From the NCBI GenBank assembly GCA_913778505.1, contig CAJYWD010000044.1:1-64000 (forward strand): a stretch of 64,000 nucleotides of DNA. The letters run 5' to 3'. Within the stretch, counting starts at the first letter, position 1, and each line of letters opens with the position of its first letter. A model generated the notes under the pieces. It ran no database searches and was not told the origin of the DNA. It worked only from the letters and a program-made list of their open reading frames with translations. This stretch comes from an uncultured Chryseobacterium sp. Lineage in GTDB: Bacteria > Bacteroidota > Bacteroidia > Flavobacteriales > Weeksellaceae. Position numbers and translations under genes: made by a program. Below, in pieces: positions 24,506 through 32,891 of this stretch.

Positions 24506-25972
24506 CTATTTCGTTTCGATATCAATGATCTTTTCACCTTTATCTCCCAGATATTTTGTGATGAGCTGACGGTAAATTTTATGACCATCATCCACGTTGG
24601 TAAAAATAATCAAGCCCTGCTTGGTTTTAGGCAAAAGGAAAACAATGGTATTGACACCTTTATCAGAACCGCCGTGTGACAGAGCAATTTCGCCATTTCC
24701 TAAATCATAAATCTCAAAACCCAGTCCGAAATATTTGTTCTTTTTGGTTTCAACTTGTCTGGTTTTCATCGCTTCAAAAACCGATGGTGACAGCAATTCG
24801 TTATTCATTACCGCAACCAGGAATTTCCCATAATCTTCCACCGTTGTTGTCACATCATCCGCAGCATTAGACGTTTTGTTCTTCACCACATCATAAGGTT
24901 TTCCATTATTATCATAGCCGACAACAATTCTATCCGCAGCTTTTTTCTCATTCCAAATATAACTCGTATCGTTCATTCCTACAGGTTGAAAAACAAATTC
25001 TTTCGCCAATTCTTCCAGAGTTTTATTAAACTTTTTCTCAACAGCTTTTCTTAGATATTCGAATCCTTCTCCTGAATATTGATACCTGGTTCCCGGATCA
25101 AATTGAAATCGGAGTTTATGATCTTGATTTACAGAACGCCAGTTGGGAAATCCTGTCTGATGACTCAATATCAATCTCGTCGTCAGGTTTTTGTGACGAG
25201 AATCTTTTGCAATATCCGGATCAATCCAATACTTGTCGAGCGGTTCGTCAATATTCCATTTTCCAAGACTTACCAAACGTAATACCGTCATCGCAGTCAC
25301 TGGTTTCGTTAAAGATGCAACATTGAAAAGGCAATTGTAAGCCGCAGAAGTTTTGCCATTCTGAGTTCCGTAAACATTTATTTTTGTCAATTTGCCGTCT
25401 TCAATTACACCTAATCCTAAAGTCGGAATATTATTATCTTTCATTAATTGCTCAATGTTAGTATCATTATCGTCCAGCTTAGCGTCGCCGTGGTCATAAC
25501 TCAAAATATCGGTCATCACCCAGTTTCCATCTTTCTTCGTCCAAACAGTAGTGAATTTTGCCTGACCGCCTAAAGCATCCTGTTTTCCCTTTTCGCGGAT
25601 AAAAAACCGATGTTCTCCGGATTGTATTGCGCCGTACAATTCGCCGTTATTGTACAGCGGAAAAACTTCTAAACTATTTTCAATGACTTTTCGTATTGGC
25701 TTCTGGTTTGGATTGCCGCAGACGTTTTGTTTGGTTCTTTTCAGGAATAATTCTTTATCCTGAAAGCCGCCGTTATCGTGATAGAATTTCAAATCATCAG
25801 CAACAGTCTTTTCCATATAAGCGATATCACAATTATTGAATCCACGTTCAAAGAAAATACTATCCTGTTTTTTCAGATCAAGAAATAAAGCTGAATTTTT
25901 ATCGATTTGCGCTCTAAGATTTCCAAAAGAAAGGAATAGAAAAACGTAGATGATTCCGAAATGTTTTGTCAT
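24506..25972 (-). CDS. Exported serine hydrolase with N-terminal NTF2-like (DUF4440) domain
   Basis: A 488-residue protein: signal peptide (about 1-21), an NTF2-like alpha+beta domain (about 30-160, ending DGNWVMTDILSYDHG) and a beta-lactamase-like domain. The latter has SLTK (Ser220-Lys223), Tyr299 in YQYSGEGF and HGG in LSHGGSDKG. The fusion of a SnoaL/DUF4440-type domain to a class C-like hydrolase occurs in Bacteroidetes. The role of the NTF2-like part is unknown; it may bind a small ligand. It is transcribed with the shorter hydrolase downstream. Confidence 0.9.
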   Translation of the reverse strand: MTKHFGIIYVFLFLSFGNLRAQIDKNSALFLDLKKQDSIFFERGFNNCDIAYMEKTVADDLKFYHDNGGFQDKELFLKRTKQNVCGNPNQKPIRKVIENSLEVFPLYNNGELYGAIQSGEHRFFIREKGKQDALGGQAKFTTVWTKKDGNWVMTDILSYDHGDAKLDDNDTNIEQLMKDNNIPTLGLGVIEDGKLTKINVYGTQNGKTSAAYNCLFNVASLTKPVTAMTVLRLVSLGKWNIDEPLDKYWIDPDIAKDSRHKNLTTRLILSHQTGFPNWRSVNQDHKLRFQFDPGTRYQYSGEGFEYLRKAVEKKFNKTLEELAKEFVFQPVGMNDTSYIWNEKKAADRIVVGYDNNGKPYDVVKNKTSNAADDVTTTVEDYGKFLVAVMNNELLSPSVFEAMKTRQVETKKNKYFGLGFEIYDLGNGEIALSHGGSDKGVNTIVFLLPKTKQGLIIFTNVDDGHKIYRQLITKYLGDKGEKIIDIETK

Positions 25973-26058
25973 TGTTTTATTTTTGACAAAGATTCAGAAT
26001 TATTGGGTTTCCGGTCAAAAACATAGCCCGACAATCACCCGACAATTGGCTGACAGAT

Positions 26059-26646
26059 TTATAACAAATTGAAATTCAGTTTATAATAAAGCATTTTATT
26101 TTTATCCAATTGATAAGCATTTCTAAGAATAATGTAAATATCGGACAGGATTAAAGCAATAATGGTCATTATCACAGACTCTTTTCCGAGTTTTAATAGC
26201 ACTACCAACATAAAAATAATTGGGGCAATAATAGATAATAGAATTTGAAGTGAAATGATTTGTCTGGCAAGCGGAGATTTCTGTTTTGAAATTAACATTA
26301 TTAATAATGGCGGTAGAAAATTGGCAATCGGAAACCAACATAACGGAAGCGAAGAAAGATTGATGATTTTGATTAAGGTCCAATTTTCAGCAGGTTCATT
26401 GTCTGCTAATGATATCCGTTCTTCAACAATTAGGTTTTCTAAAATCAGTTCTTCTGCCGGAATACTCGGCGTCAATAAATCATTTTGAGAAACATCCAGA
26501 CTGGAAGCCAAAGTTTTTAAAGTGTAACCCTTTGGCTTTGTTCCCGCTTCTATGCGTTGGATGGTTCTGACGGAAAGCCCCGACTTTTCTGCCAATTCTT
26601 CCTGCGTGAGATTTTGCTTTTCCCTGATTTTCTTTAATTCCGACAT
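26059..26646 (-). CDS. XRE-type regulator with C-terminal membrane domain
   Basis: A 195-residue protein. The N-terminal Cro/C1 helix-turn-helix (about 4-58) contains EELAEKSGLSVRTIQRIEAG. A linker is followed by about three hydrophobic segments (from about residue 93), ending KNKMLYYKLNFNLL. The arrangement suggests a membrane-tethered regulator; the membrane part resembles DUF4870-like domains. A close architectural paralogue is at 58017-58556. On the minus strand TAAATTTG at 26691-26698 is an exact -7 box 45 bases upstream. The target is unknown; the adjacent serine hydrolases are candidates. Confidence 0.82.
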   Translation of the reverse strand: MSELKKIREKQNLTQEELAEKSGLSVRTIQRIEAGTKPKGYTLKTLASSLDVSQNDLLTPSIPAEELILENLIVEERISLADNEPAENWTLIKIINLSSLPLCWFPIANFLPPLLIMLISKQKSPLARQIISLQILLSIIAPIIFMLVVLLKLGKESVIMTIIALILSDIYIILRNAYQLDKNKMLYYKLNFNLL

Positions 26647-26739
26647 CTGGCTATAAATGATGAGCGATAAATGATAATTGATTTTGGAAACAAATTTAGC
26701 AATTCAAAAAATCTTAAAGAAATTATGTTTTGCTCTCAT

Positions 26740-26770
26740 AAAAAAACCTTTCCGCAAATAGAAAGGTTTT
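26740..26770 (-). terminator. Terminator of the acyl-CoA dehydrogenase gene
   Basis: AAAACCTTTC / GAAAGGTTTT arms around an 8-base loop with a T-run on the minus strand. Confidence 0.85.
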
Positions 26771-26792
26771 TAGTATTCAGATAAATTCTAAA

Positions 26793-27935
26793 TTATTTCT
26801 TAGCAATTGCTCTTGAAATGACAATCTTCTGAATCTCAGAAGTTCCTTCGTAAATCTGAGTGATCTTCGCATCACGCATCATTCTTTCTACGTGATATTC
26901 CTTAACATAACCATAACCGCCGTGGATCTGGACCGCTTCTATAGTGACATCCATCGCCACCTGAGACGCATACAATTTGGCCATTGCACCACTCTCTGAG
27001 ATGTCCTTACCTTCATCTTTTTCAGCTGCAGCTTTATAAATCAGCATTCTTGCCGCCATAATGCTGGTATGCATATCGGCTAATTTAAAAGCAATTGCCT
27101 GATGATTAATAATTTCAGTTTTAAATGATTTTCTTTCCTTGGCATATTTTAGAGACAATTCATAAGCGCCGGAAGCAATCCCCAAAGCCTGAGAAGCAAT
27201 CCCGATTCTGCCGCCATTCAAAACGGCCATCGCAAAACTGAACCCGAAACCGTCTTCTCCAATCCTGTTTTCTTTAGGAACTTTCACATCGGTAAACATC
27301 AGAGAATGCGTATCACTTCCTCTGATTCCCAGCTTGTCTTCTTTCTTTCCAACCACAAAACCTTCCCATCCTTTTTCTACAATAAAAGCATTGATGCCTT
27401 TGTGTTTTTTCTCAGGATTGGTTTGAGCAATCACGATATAATAAGTGGCGTTTCCGCCGTTTGTAATCCAGTTTTTGGTTCCGTTCAACAAGTAATAGTC
27501 ACCTTTATCTTCTGCAGTTGTAGACTGAGAAGTTGCATCAGAACCAGCTTCCGGCTCAGACAATGCAAAAGCACCAATCACTTCGCCACTCGCCAGCGGT
27601 TTCAGATATTTCATTTTCTGCTCTTCGTTACAGAATTTTTCCAAACCTGCACAAACCAAAGAGTTATTGACAGACATTACAACGGCCGCAGAAGCATCCA
27701 CTTTAGCAATCTCTTCCATTGCCAAAACGTAAGAAATACTATCCAGTCCAGCACCGCCGTATTTTGGATCAACCATCATTCCCAAAAATCCCATCTCGCC
27801 CATCTTTTTGACTGCATCATAAGGAAATTTTTGTTCATTGTCCCGTTCTATAACTCCCTCCAAAAGCTCTGCCTGGGCAAAATCTCTTGCGGCCTGCTGA
27901 ATCATCTGTTGTTCTTCTGTAAGATTGAAATCCAT
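26793..27935 (-). CDS. Acyl-CoA dehydrogenase
   Basis: A 380-residue FAD enzyme of the short/medium-chain type that introduces the C2-C3 double bond in acyl-CoAs. Visible features are FALSEPEAGSDA and NGTKNWITNGG (FAD/substrate region), ERKSFKTEIINHQAIAFKLADM, the IHGGYGYVKEYHVERMMRDAKI signature and catalytic Glu in QIYEGTSEIQ near the C-terminus. A closely packed electron acceptor (EtfAB) is not in the window. It is divergent from two fatty-acid-CoA ligases, consistent with a fatty-acid or branched-chain degradation neighbourhood. Confidence 0.95.
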   Translation of the reverse strand: MDFNLTEEQQMIQQAARDFAQAELLEGVIERDNEQKFPYDAVKKMGEMGFLGMMVDPKYGGAGLDSISYVLAMEEIAKVDASAAVVMSVNNSLVCAGLEKFCNEEQKMKYLKPLASGEVIGAFALSEPEAGSDATSQSTTAEDKGDYYLLNGTKNWITNGGNATYYIVIAQTNPEKKHKGINAFIVEKGWEGFVVGKKEDKLGIRGSDTHSLMFTDVKVPKENRIGEDGFGFSFAMAVLNGGRIGIASQALGIASGAYELSLKYAKERKSFKTEIINHQAIAFKLADMHTSIMAARMLIYKAAAEKDEGKDISESGAMAKLYASQVAMDVTIEAVQIHGGYGYVKEYHVERMMRDAKITQIYEGTSEIQKIVISRAIAKK

Positions 27936-28083
27936 ACGCGTTCTGATTAAATTTTTCTGCCGTAAATATAAACTTTTTGGAAAAAAATCAAAGCGAAATG
28001 CAGGATTTTGTTATCTTGGAAAAAAAAATTATATTTACCTTAATGTTAACTCAATTTTAATAATTTATTAATGACGATATTTT

Positions 28084-29853
28084 ATGAACGTTAAAAGAAT
28101 ATTTGATTTCGCTGCTCTGGCCATGGAACAATTTCCGAAAGATGACTGTCTGGTAACGAAAAAAAACGGGAAATGGAATAAAACATCGACGCTTGAGTTG
28201 ATCAACCAAGGCAACAAAATTTCCAGAGGGTTGCTGAAACTGGGTATTAAACCCGGCGACAAGATTGGCCTGATTACTTCCAATAACAGGACCGAATGGG
28301 CGGTGATGGATTTAGGAATTTCTCAGATTGGCGTGGTAACCGTTCCGGTCTACCCTACTATTTCTGTGGAAGATTATGTTTATATCTTTAATAATTCTGA
28401 AATCAAATACTGTTTTGTTTCCGACGCAGAACTTTATAAAAAACTGACTAACGCCAAAGCTCACATTCCGTCACTCGTGGGAATTTTTACGTTTGACGAG
28501 ATCGATGGTGCGCCAAACTGGAATGAAATCATTGACCTGGGCGAAAATGATGCGACACAAATTGAAGTTGATGATCTGGCAAAAGCCATCAATCCTGAAG
28601 ATCTGGCAACAATTATTTATACGTCCGGAACGACTGGTAAACCAAAAGGTGTACAACTAACGCACAACAATCTGGTTTCTAATGTCACCGCAAGTACACC
28701 GAGAATCCCGAAAGAAAAAGGTCTGGATTATAAAGAAGTAAAAGCCCTGAGTTTTCTTCCGATTTGCCACGTTTTCGAAAGGATGATCTTCTATCTCTAT
28801 TTAAGTAACGGAATATCCATTTATTTCGCAGAAAGCATCGAGAAAATCGGAGAAAATGTAAAAGAAGTGAAACCTCAGTATATGACGGTGGTTCCGAGAT
28901 TAGTAGAAAAAGTCTATGACTCTATTTATAACAAAGGGACTGCTGCAGGCGGATTAAAATCGAAAATTTTCCTTTGGTCATTGGGAATTGCCGAGAAATA
29001 TGAATTGGGTCAACCTAAATCCTTCATGCACACCATTGCGGACAAACTGGTTTTCAAAAAATGGAGAGAAGGTTTGGGAGGAAATCTCATCACTTTGGTT
29101 TCCGGTTCAGCCGCTTTGTCAAAACGTTTAAACACGATGTTCCATGCCGCCGGAATTCCGATTCTGGAAGGTTACGGATTGACAGAAACATCGCCGGTAA
29201 TTTCCGTTAATGCTTTCGGAAAAGTGAAGGTCGGATCTGTCGGCATTCCTTTGGAAAATGTCAAAGTTAAAATTGAATCCGATGGCGAGATCGTAGTGAA
29301 AGGACCTTCTGTTTTTGGAGGTTATTATAACGACGAGGAAAAAACCAAGGAAGCTTTCACTTCTGACGGCTATTTCAGAACCGGTGACATCGGGCATCTG
29401 GATGAAGATAATTTCCTTTTCATTACAGACAGGAAAAAGGAAATGTTCAAAACTTCCGGAGGAAAGTTCGTAGCGCCGCAGGTGATTGAAAATCTGGCTA
29501 AAGCTTCAAAATTCATTGAGCAGATCATGGTGGTGGGTGACGGCGAGAAAATGCCTTGTGCCCTTATCCAGCCTAACTTTGAATATGCCAAAAACTGGGC
29601 GGAGCTGCACAACGTCAAAATTATTGATTCGCCACAGGCCATTGCTGCAAACCCTGCTGTAAAATCGAGAATTGAAAAGGAGATTGAAAACATCAATGAA
29701 CATCTGGGTAAGTGGGAACAGATCAAAAAAATTGAATTGACACCAAAAATCTGGAGTATTGATGACGGTCTGCTGACACCCACGCTCAAGCTTAAAAGAA
29801 AAGCTATCAAAGCTGAATTTCAGGACCTATACGACAGAATGTATAAAGATTAA
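28084..29853 (+). CDS. Long-chain fatty-acid-CoA ligase (AMP-forming), copy 1
   Basis: A 589-residue adenylate-forming enzyme that activates fatty acids to acyl-CoA through an acyl-AMP. The P-loop-like signature is IIYTSGTTGKPKGVQLTH; A5 is GYGLTETSP and A7/A8 are YFRTGDIGHLDEDNFLFITDRKKEMFKTSGG. The C-terminal lid ends with LTPTLKLKRKAI, which carries the adenylation lysine. It has its own terminator, then a second ligase gene follows on the same strand. Confidence 0.93.
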   Translation: MNVKRIFDFAALAMEQFPKDDCLVTKKNGKWNKTSTLELINQGNKISRGLLKLGIKPGDKIGLITSNNRTEWAVMDLGISQIGVVTVPVYPTISVEDYVYIFNNSEIKYCFVSDAELYKKLTNAKAHIPSLVGIFTFDEIDGAPNWNEIIDLGENDATQIEVDDLAKAINPEDLATIIYTSGTTGKPKGVQLTHNNLVSNVTASTPRIPKEKGLDYKEVKALSFLPICHVFERMIFYLYLSNGISIYFAESIEKIGENVKEVKPQYMTVVPRLVEKVYDSIYNKGTAAGGLKSKIFLWSLGIAEKYELGQPKSFMHTIADKLVFKKWREGLGGNLITLVSGSAALSKRLNTMFHAAGIPILEGYGLTETSPVISVNAFGKVKVGSVGIPLENVKVKIESDGEIVVKGPSVFGGYYNDEEKTKEAFTSDGYFRTGDIGHLDEDNFLFITDRKKEMFKTSGGKFVAPQVIENLAKASKFIEQIMVVGDGEKMPCALIQPNFEYAKNWAELHNVKIIDSPQAIAANPAVKSRIEKEIENINEHLGKWEQIKKIELTPKIWSIDDGLLTPTLKLKRKAIKAEFQDLYDRMYKD

Positions 29854-29861
29854 CATTAAAG

Positions 29862-29884
29862 CTATCCTTTGGATAGTTTTTTTT
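29862..29884 (+). terminator. Terminator after ligase copy 1
   Basis: CTATCC, loop TTT, GGATAG, then eight T. Confidence 0.8.
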
Positions 29885-29920
29885 ATGTAAACATTAACGT
29901 AACAGAAGTCCATATTTATC

Positions 29921-29928
29921 TATATTTG
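29921..29928 (+). promoter_or_regulatory. Candidate -7 box of ligase copy 2
   Basis: TATATTTG is an exact TAnnTTTG match, 31 bases upstream of the ATG. With the terminator before it, this suggests copy 2 is expressed independently. Confidence 0.5.
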
Positions 29929-29959
29929 CGCATAACGTCGGTTTAAAAATTAAGATTTC

Positions 29960-31717
29960 ATGCAAGTAAAAAGGATTTTCGACATTCCTTACTATTCGAA
30001 GGCCAATTTCGAGAAAGACGATTTTGTCTGTGACAAGCGGGATAGACAATGGCAAAAAGTGTCTACAGATCAGTACATTAAAATTACCAATCAATTATCC
30101 AGAGCTTTACTGAAATATGGCTTAGAACACGGTGATAAAATTGCGCTGATTTCCTCTACTAACAGAGTCGAATGGTGTTTTTTTGATCAGGCGGCGCTGC
30201 AGATTGGTTTGGTGACGGTTCCAATTTACCCTTCAATTTCGGGAGAAGACTGCGTCTACAATCTTGAAAACTCCGATTCCAAAATCTGTGTGGTTTCCGA
30301 TGAGAAGTTGTTTGAAAAAATCAATTCTATTAAAAGTCAATTGCCCGATTTACAGGAGATTTTTACTTTCGATAAAGTCGATAACGCTAAAAATTGGAAA
30401 GAACTTTTGGAATTAGGTAAAGATACAGATAATCAGGAAGAAGTCGATTCGATTAAAAATTCAATTTCTGAGGACGAAATGGCTTCAATCATCTACACTT
30501 CCGGAACAACGGGCAGGCCAAAAGGTGTGATGCTGACACACAAAAATATTGTTTCCGATGTCCTGGGATGTGAGGACAGAGTACCTTTCAAAGATTCTAA
30601 AAACCGCGCTCTGAGTTTTCTTCCGCTCTGTCACGTGTACGAAAGAATGGTTTTGTACCTGTTTATGACCAATGGCATCTCTATGTATTTTGCAGAAAGC
30701 AATGAGAAACTGAGCGACAATCTGAAAGAAGTGAAACCACAATATATGACCGTGGTTCCAAGAATGATCGAAAAGGTTTACGATGCCATCTATAAACGAG
30801 GTACGGAAGCTGGCGGAATCAAATCCAAAATATTTCTTTGGTCACTAAAAGTCGCGGAAAAATATAAAATCGGGGATTCAAAATCTTTGGCTCATATCAT
30901 TGCGGACAAACTGGTTTTCAGCAAATGGCGGGAAGGCCTGGGCGGTAATCTGATTACACTGGTTTCCGGTTCGGCAGCTTTGTCCAAACGATTAAACACG
31001 ATGTTTCACGCCGCAGGCATTCCGATTCTGGAAGGTTACGGATTGACGGAAACATCGCCTGTAATGGCTGTCAACAGTTTTGGATTCACTAAAATCGGTT
31101 CGGTGGGAAGACCTATCAAAAATGTGGATGTGAAAATTCAGAACGATGGAGAAATCACGGTGAAAGGTCCAACTGTGACTCAAGGTTATTATAAAGACGA
31201 GGAAAAAACAAAAGAAGCTTTTACGGAAGACGGCTATTTCAAAACCGGAGATATCGGTATGCTGGATGAAGACAATTTTCTTTTCATTACGGATAGGAAG
31301 AAAGAAATGTTCAAAACTTCCGGCGGAAAGTATGTTGCGCCTCAGGTGATTGAAAATCTCGCAAAAGCTTCGCAATTTATTGAACAGATCATGGTTGTTG
31401 GTGACGGCGAAAAAATGCCAACTGCTTTGGTGCAGCCTGATTTTGAGTTTGCAAAAAACTGGGCGTCTCAAAACAATATTAACATTGGAAATTCTTTCGA
31501 AGAAATCGCTAATTCCAAAGAATTAAAATCTCAAATAGAGAAAGAACTTGCTAAAATCAATGCTCATCTTGGCAAATGGGAGCAGATCAAAAAAATTGAA
31601 CTGACACCGGAAATCTGGACCGAAGATAACGGCCTGCTCACGCCAACGCTCAAATTGAAAAGAAAAGTGATCAAGGAACATTTTATCAAGCTGTACGAGC
31701 AGCTTTACGACCGGTAA
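29960..31717 (+). CDS. Long-chain fatty-acid-CoA ligase (AMP-forming), copy 2
   Basis: A 585-residue paralogue of the preceding ligase, with the same motifs: IIYTSGTTGRPKGVMLTH, GYGLTETSP and FKTGDIGMLDEDNFLFITDRKKEMFKTSGG. Central blocks are identical in protein but differ at many silent sites, while the N-terminal third and the substrate-binding region differ more. This indicates an old duplication kept by selection, probably with different acyl-chain preference. It likely shares a transcript with the small gene that follows 39 bases downstream. Confidence 0.93.
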   Translation: MQVKRIFDIPYYSKANFEKDDFVCDKRDRQWQKVSTDQYIKITNQLSRALLKYGLEHGDKIALISSTNRVEWCFFDQAALQIGLVTVPIYPSISGEDCVYNLENSDSKICVVSDEKLFEKINSIKSQLPDLQEIFTFDKVDNAKNWKELLELGKDTDNQEEVDSIKNSISEDEMASIIYTSGTTGRPKGVMLTHKNIVSDVLGCEDRVPFKDSKNRALSFLPLCHVYERMVLYLFMTNGISMYFAESNEKLSDNLKEVKPQYMTVVPRMIEKVYDAIYKRGTEAGGIKSKIFLWSLKVAEKYKIGDSKSLAHIIADKLVFSKWREGLGGNLITLVSGSAALSKRLNTMFHAAGIPILEGYGLTETSPVMAVNSFGFTKIGSVGRPIKNVDVKIQNDGEITVKGPTVTQGYYKDEEKTKEAFTEDGYFKTGDIGMLDEDNFLFITDRKKEMFKTSGGKYVAPQVIENLAKASQFIEQIMVVGDGEKMPTALVQPDFEFAKNWASQNNINIGNSFEEIANSKELKSQIEKELAKINAHLGKWEQIKKIELTPEIWTEDNGLLTPTLKLKRKVIKEHFIKLYEQLYDR

Positions 31718-31756
31718 TGTGTAAAAGTGCGAATCGTTCTTTAAATTGAAATTAAG

Positions 31757-31996
31757 ATGATTATAACAAGAAAAGAACTAGTGAAGATCTGTGACAAATA
31801 TCTGGCAGACGAGCTAAGCAAAGAAGAAATGATTCATTTTGCAAGAACGGTGATGTTCGATGATGATGGTCGTTATGACTGCGAGGATGATTTGGTAGAG
31901 GAAATTCTTTCTCAGTGGGACAGCGCCAAAACACAATCCAAAATCAATAAAACGAGCATTCAGTTTCTCAGAAATGCGCTGAATGATTTGAATTGA
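31757..31996 (+). CDS. Small conserved-looking protein of unknown function
   Basis: A 79-residue acidic protein, MIITRKELVKICDKYLADELSKEEMIHFARTV..., predicted mainly helical, with a DDDGRYDCEDDLVEEIL acidic patch. There is no signal peptide or known motif. It follows ligase copy 2 without a terminator and ends at a strong bidirectional terminator, so it is the last gene of that unit. I recognise no family. Confidence 0.65.
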   Translation: MIITRKELVKICDKYLADELSKEEMIHFARTVMFDDDGRYDCEDDLVEEILSQWDSAKTQSKINKTSIQFLRNALNDLN

Positions 31997-31997
31997 T

Positions 31998-32034
31998 AAA
32001 AAAACGCTTCAGAAAAAATCTGAAGCGTTTTTTT
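31998..32034. terminator. Bidirectional terminator between convergent genes
   Basis: Thirteen-base arms AAAACGCTTCAGA / TCTGAAGCGTTTT around a 5-base loop, with A- and T-runs on both sides. It overlaps the stop codon of the small membrane protein at 32033. Confidence 0.92.
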
Positions 32035-32227
32035 ACTTTCTCTCTGCCAGCTTGCTCCAGCTGTTGAGAATGAAGACCACGATCAATCCGAGAATGCCGG
32101 CGGCCAATGAAAAGACATGCTTGATATTATCTTCATCGAAAAGGTCGGATCTCCAGTCCAGCGCATAGACATTAATTGCAATGAATATGATGAAGAGCAC
32201 CAGAAATACTTTATAAAATGTTTTCAT
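32033..32227 (-). CDS. Small two-helix membrane protein
   Basis: A 64-residue protein with two hydrophobic segments (about 5-22 and 38-55) and a polar linker (DWRSDLFDEDNIKH) between them. No family is recognised. It is 11 bases downstream of marC on the same strand, so it is in its operon, and its stop codon is embedded in the terminator stem. Position suggests a partner or passenger of the MarC-family protein. Confidence 0.65.
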   Translation of the reverse strand: MKTFYKVFLVLFIIFIAINVYALDWRSDLFDEDNIKHVFSLAAGILGLIVVFILNSWSKLAERK

Positions 32228-32238
32228 GTTAACTGATA

Positions 32239-32841
32239 TTAAAAATGAACGTAATTTTGAAACAGCTGTGCAAAGTTAGCGGTAAATAATTTAATAGAGA
32301 TCGCTAAAAGTATAATTCCGAAAACTTTCTGCAAAACCTGCAGTGATCCTTCACCCATTTTTCTTTCGATCCACGGTGCCAGTCTCAGAACTGCGTAAAC
32401 TAAAATCGTATTGAGCACAATACCACAGATAATATTGATTTCGTGGTATTCTGCACGCAGTGAGAGCGTAGTGGTGAGTGTTCCTGCGCCTGCAATCAGC
32501 GGAAATGCTATCGGAACGATGGAAGCTGCCTGCGGCTGGTTGGTTTTATGAATCTCAATGCCCAAAATCATTTCGACGGCGATGATAAAAATTACAAAAG
32601 CTCCCGCAATAGCAAAAGAGTTGACATCCACCCCGATAAATTTTAGAATCTTATCACCAATAAACAGGAAGGCAATCATCAGAAGACCTGCGACAATCGC
32701 TGCTTTTTCAGATTCAATTTTGCCGAATTTCTGTCTGAGCGAAACAATAATCGGAACAGATCCGAGAATGTCAATCACAGCAAAGAGAACCATAAAGGCA
32801 GTCATTGTTTCCTTAATCGAAAAGTCTTCCAAAAATTCCAT
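32239..32841 (-). CDS. MarC-family integral membrane protein
   Basis: A 200-residue protein with six hydrophobic segments, matching the MarC/UPF0056 family (FAVIDILGSVPI, AFVIFIIAVEMILG, PIAFPLIAGAGTLTTTLSL). The function is unsettled; early links to antibiotic resistance have not been confirmed. On the minus strand TATTTTTG at 32863-32870 is an exact -7 box 22 bases upstream. It is first in a two-gene unit. Confidence 0.88.
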   Translation of the reverse strand: MEFLEDFSIKETMTAFMVLFAVIDILGSVPIIVSLRQKFGKIESEKAAIVAGLLMIAFLFIGDKILKFIGVDVNSFAIAGAFVIFIIAVEMILGIEIHKTNQPQAASIVPIAFPLIAGAGTLTTTLSLRAEYHEINIICGIVLNTILVYAVLRLAPWIERKMGEGSLQVLQKVFGIILLAISIKLFTANFAQLFQNYVHF

Positions 32842-32891
32842 ATCAGCGTTTTAAATATTTCGCAAAAATAAAAAACTTTTTTGAGAATTTG

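Noticed and set aside
23402-25972. Beta-lactamases conferring resistance
   Set aside because: The SxxK and YxN-like motifs are those of class C-like serine hydrolases, but the third motif is HGG and KTG is absent, so lactam hydrolysis is not supported.
27306-27950. 214-residue frame opposite the acyl-CoA dehydrogenase
   Set aside because: Antisense to a well-supported enzyme.
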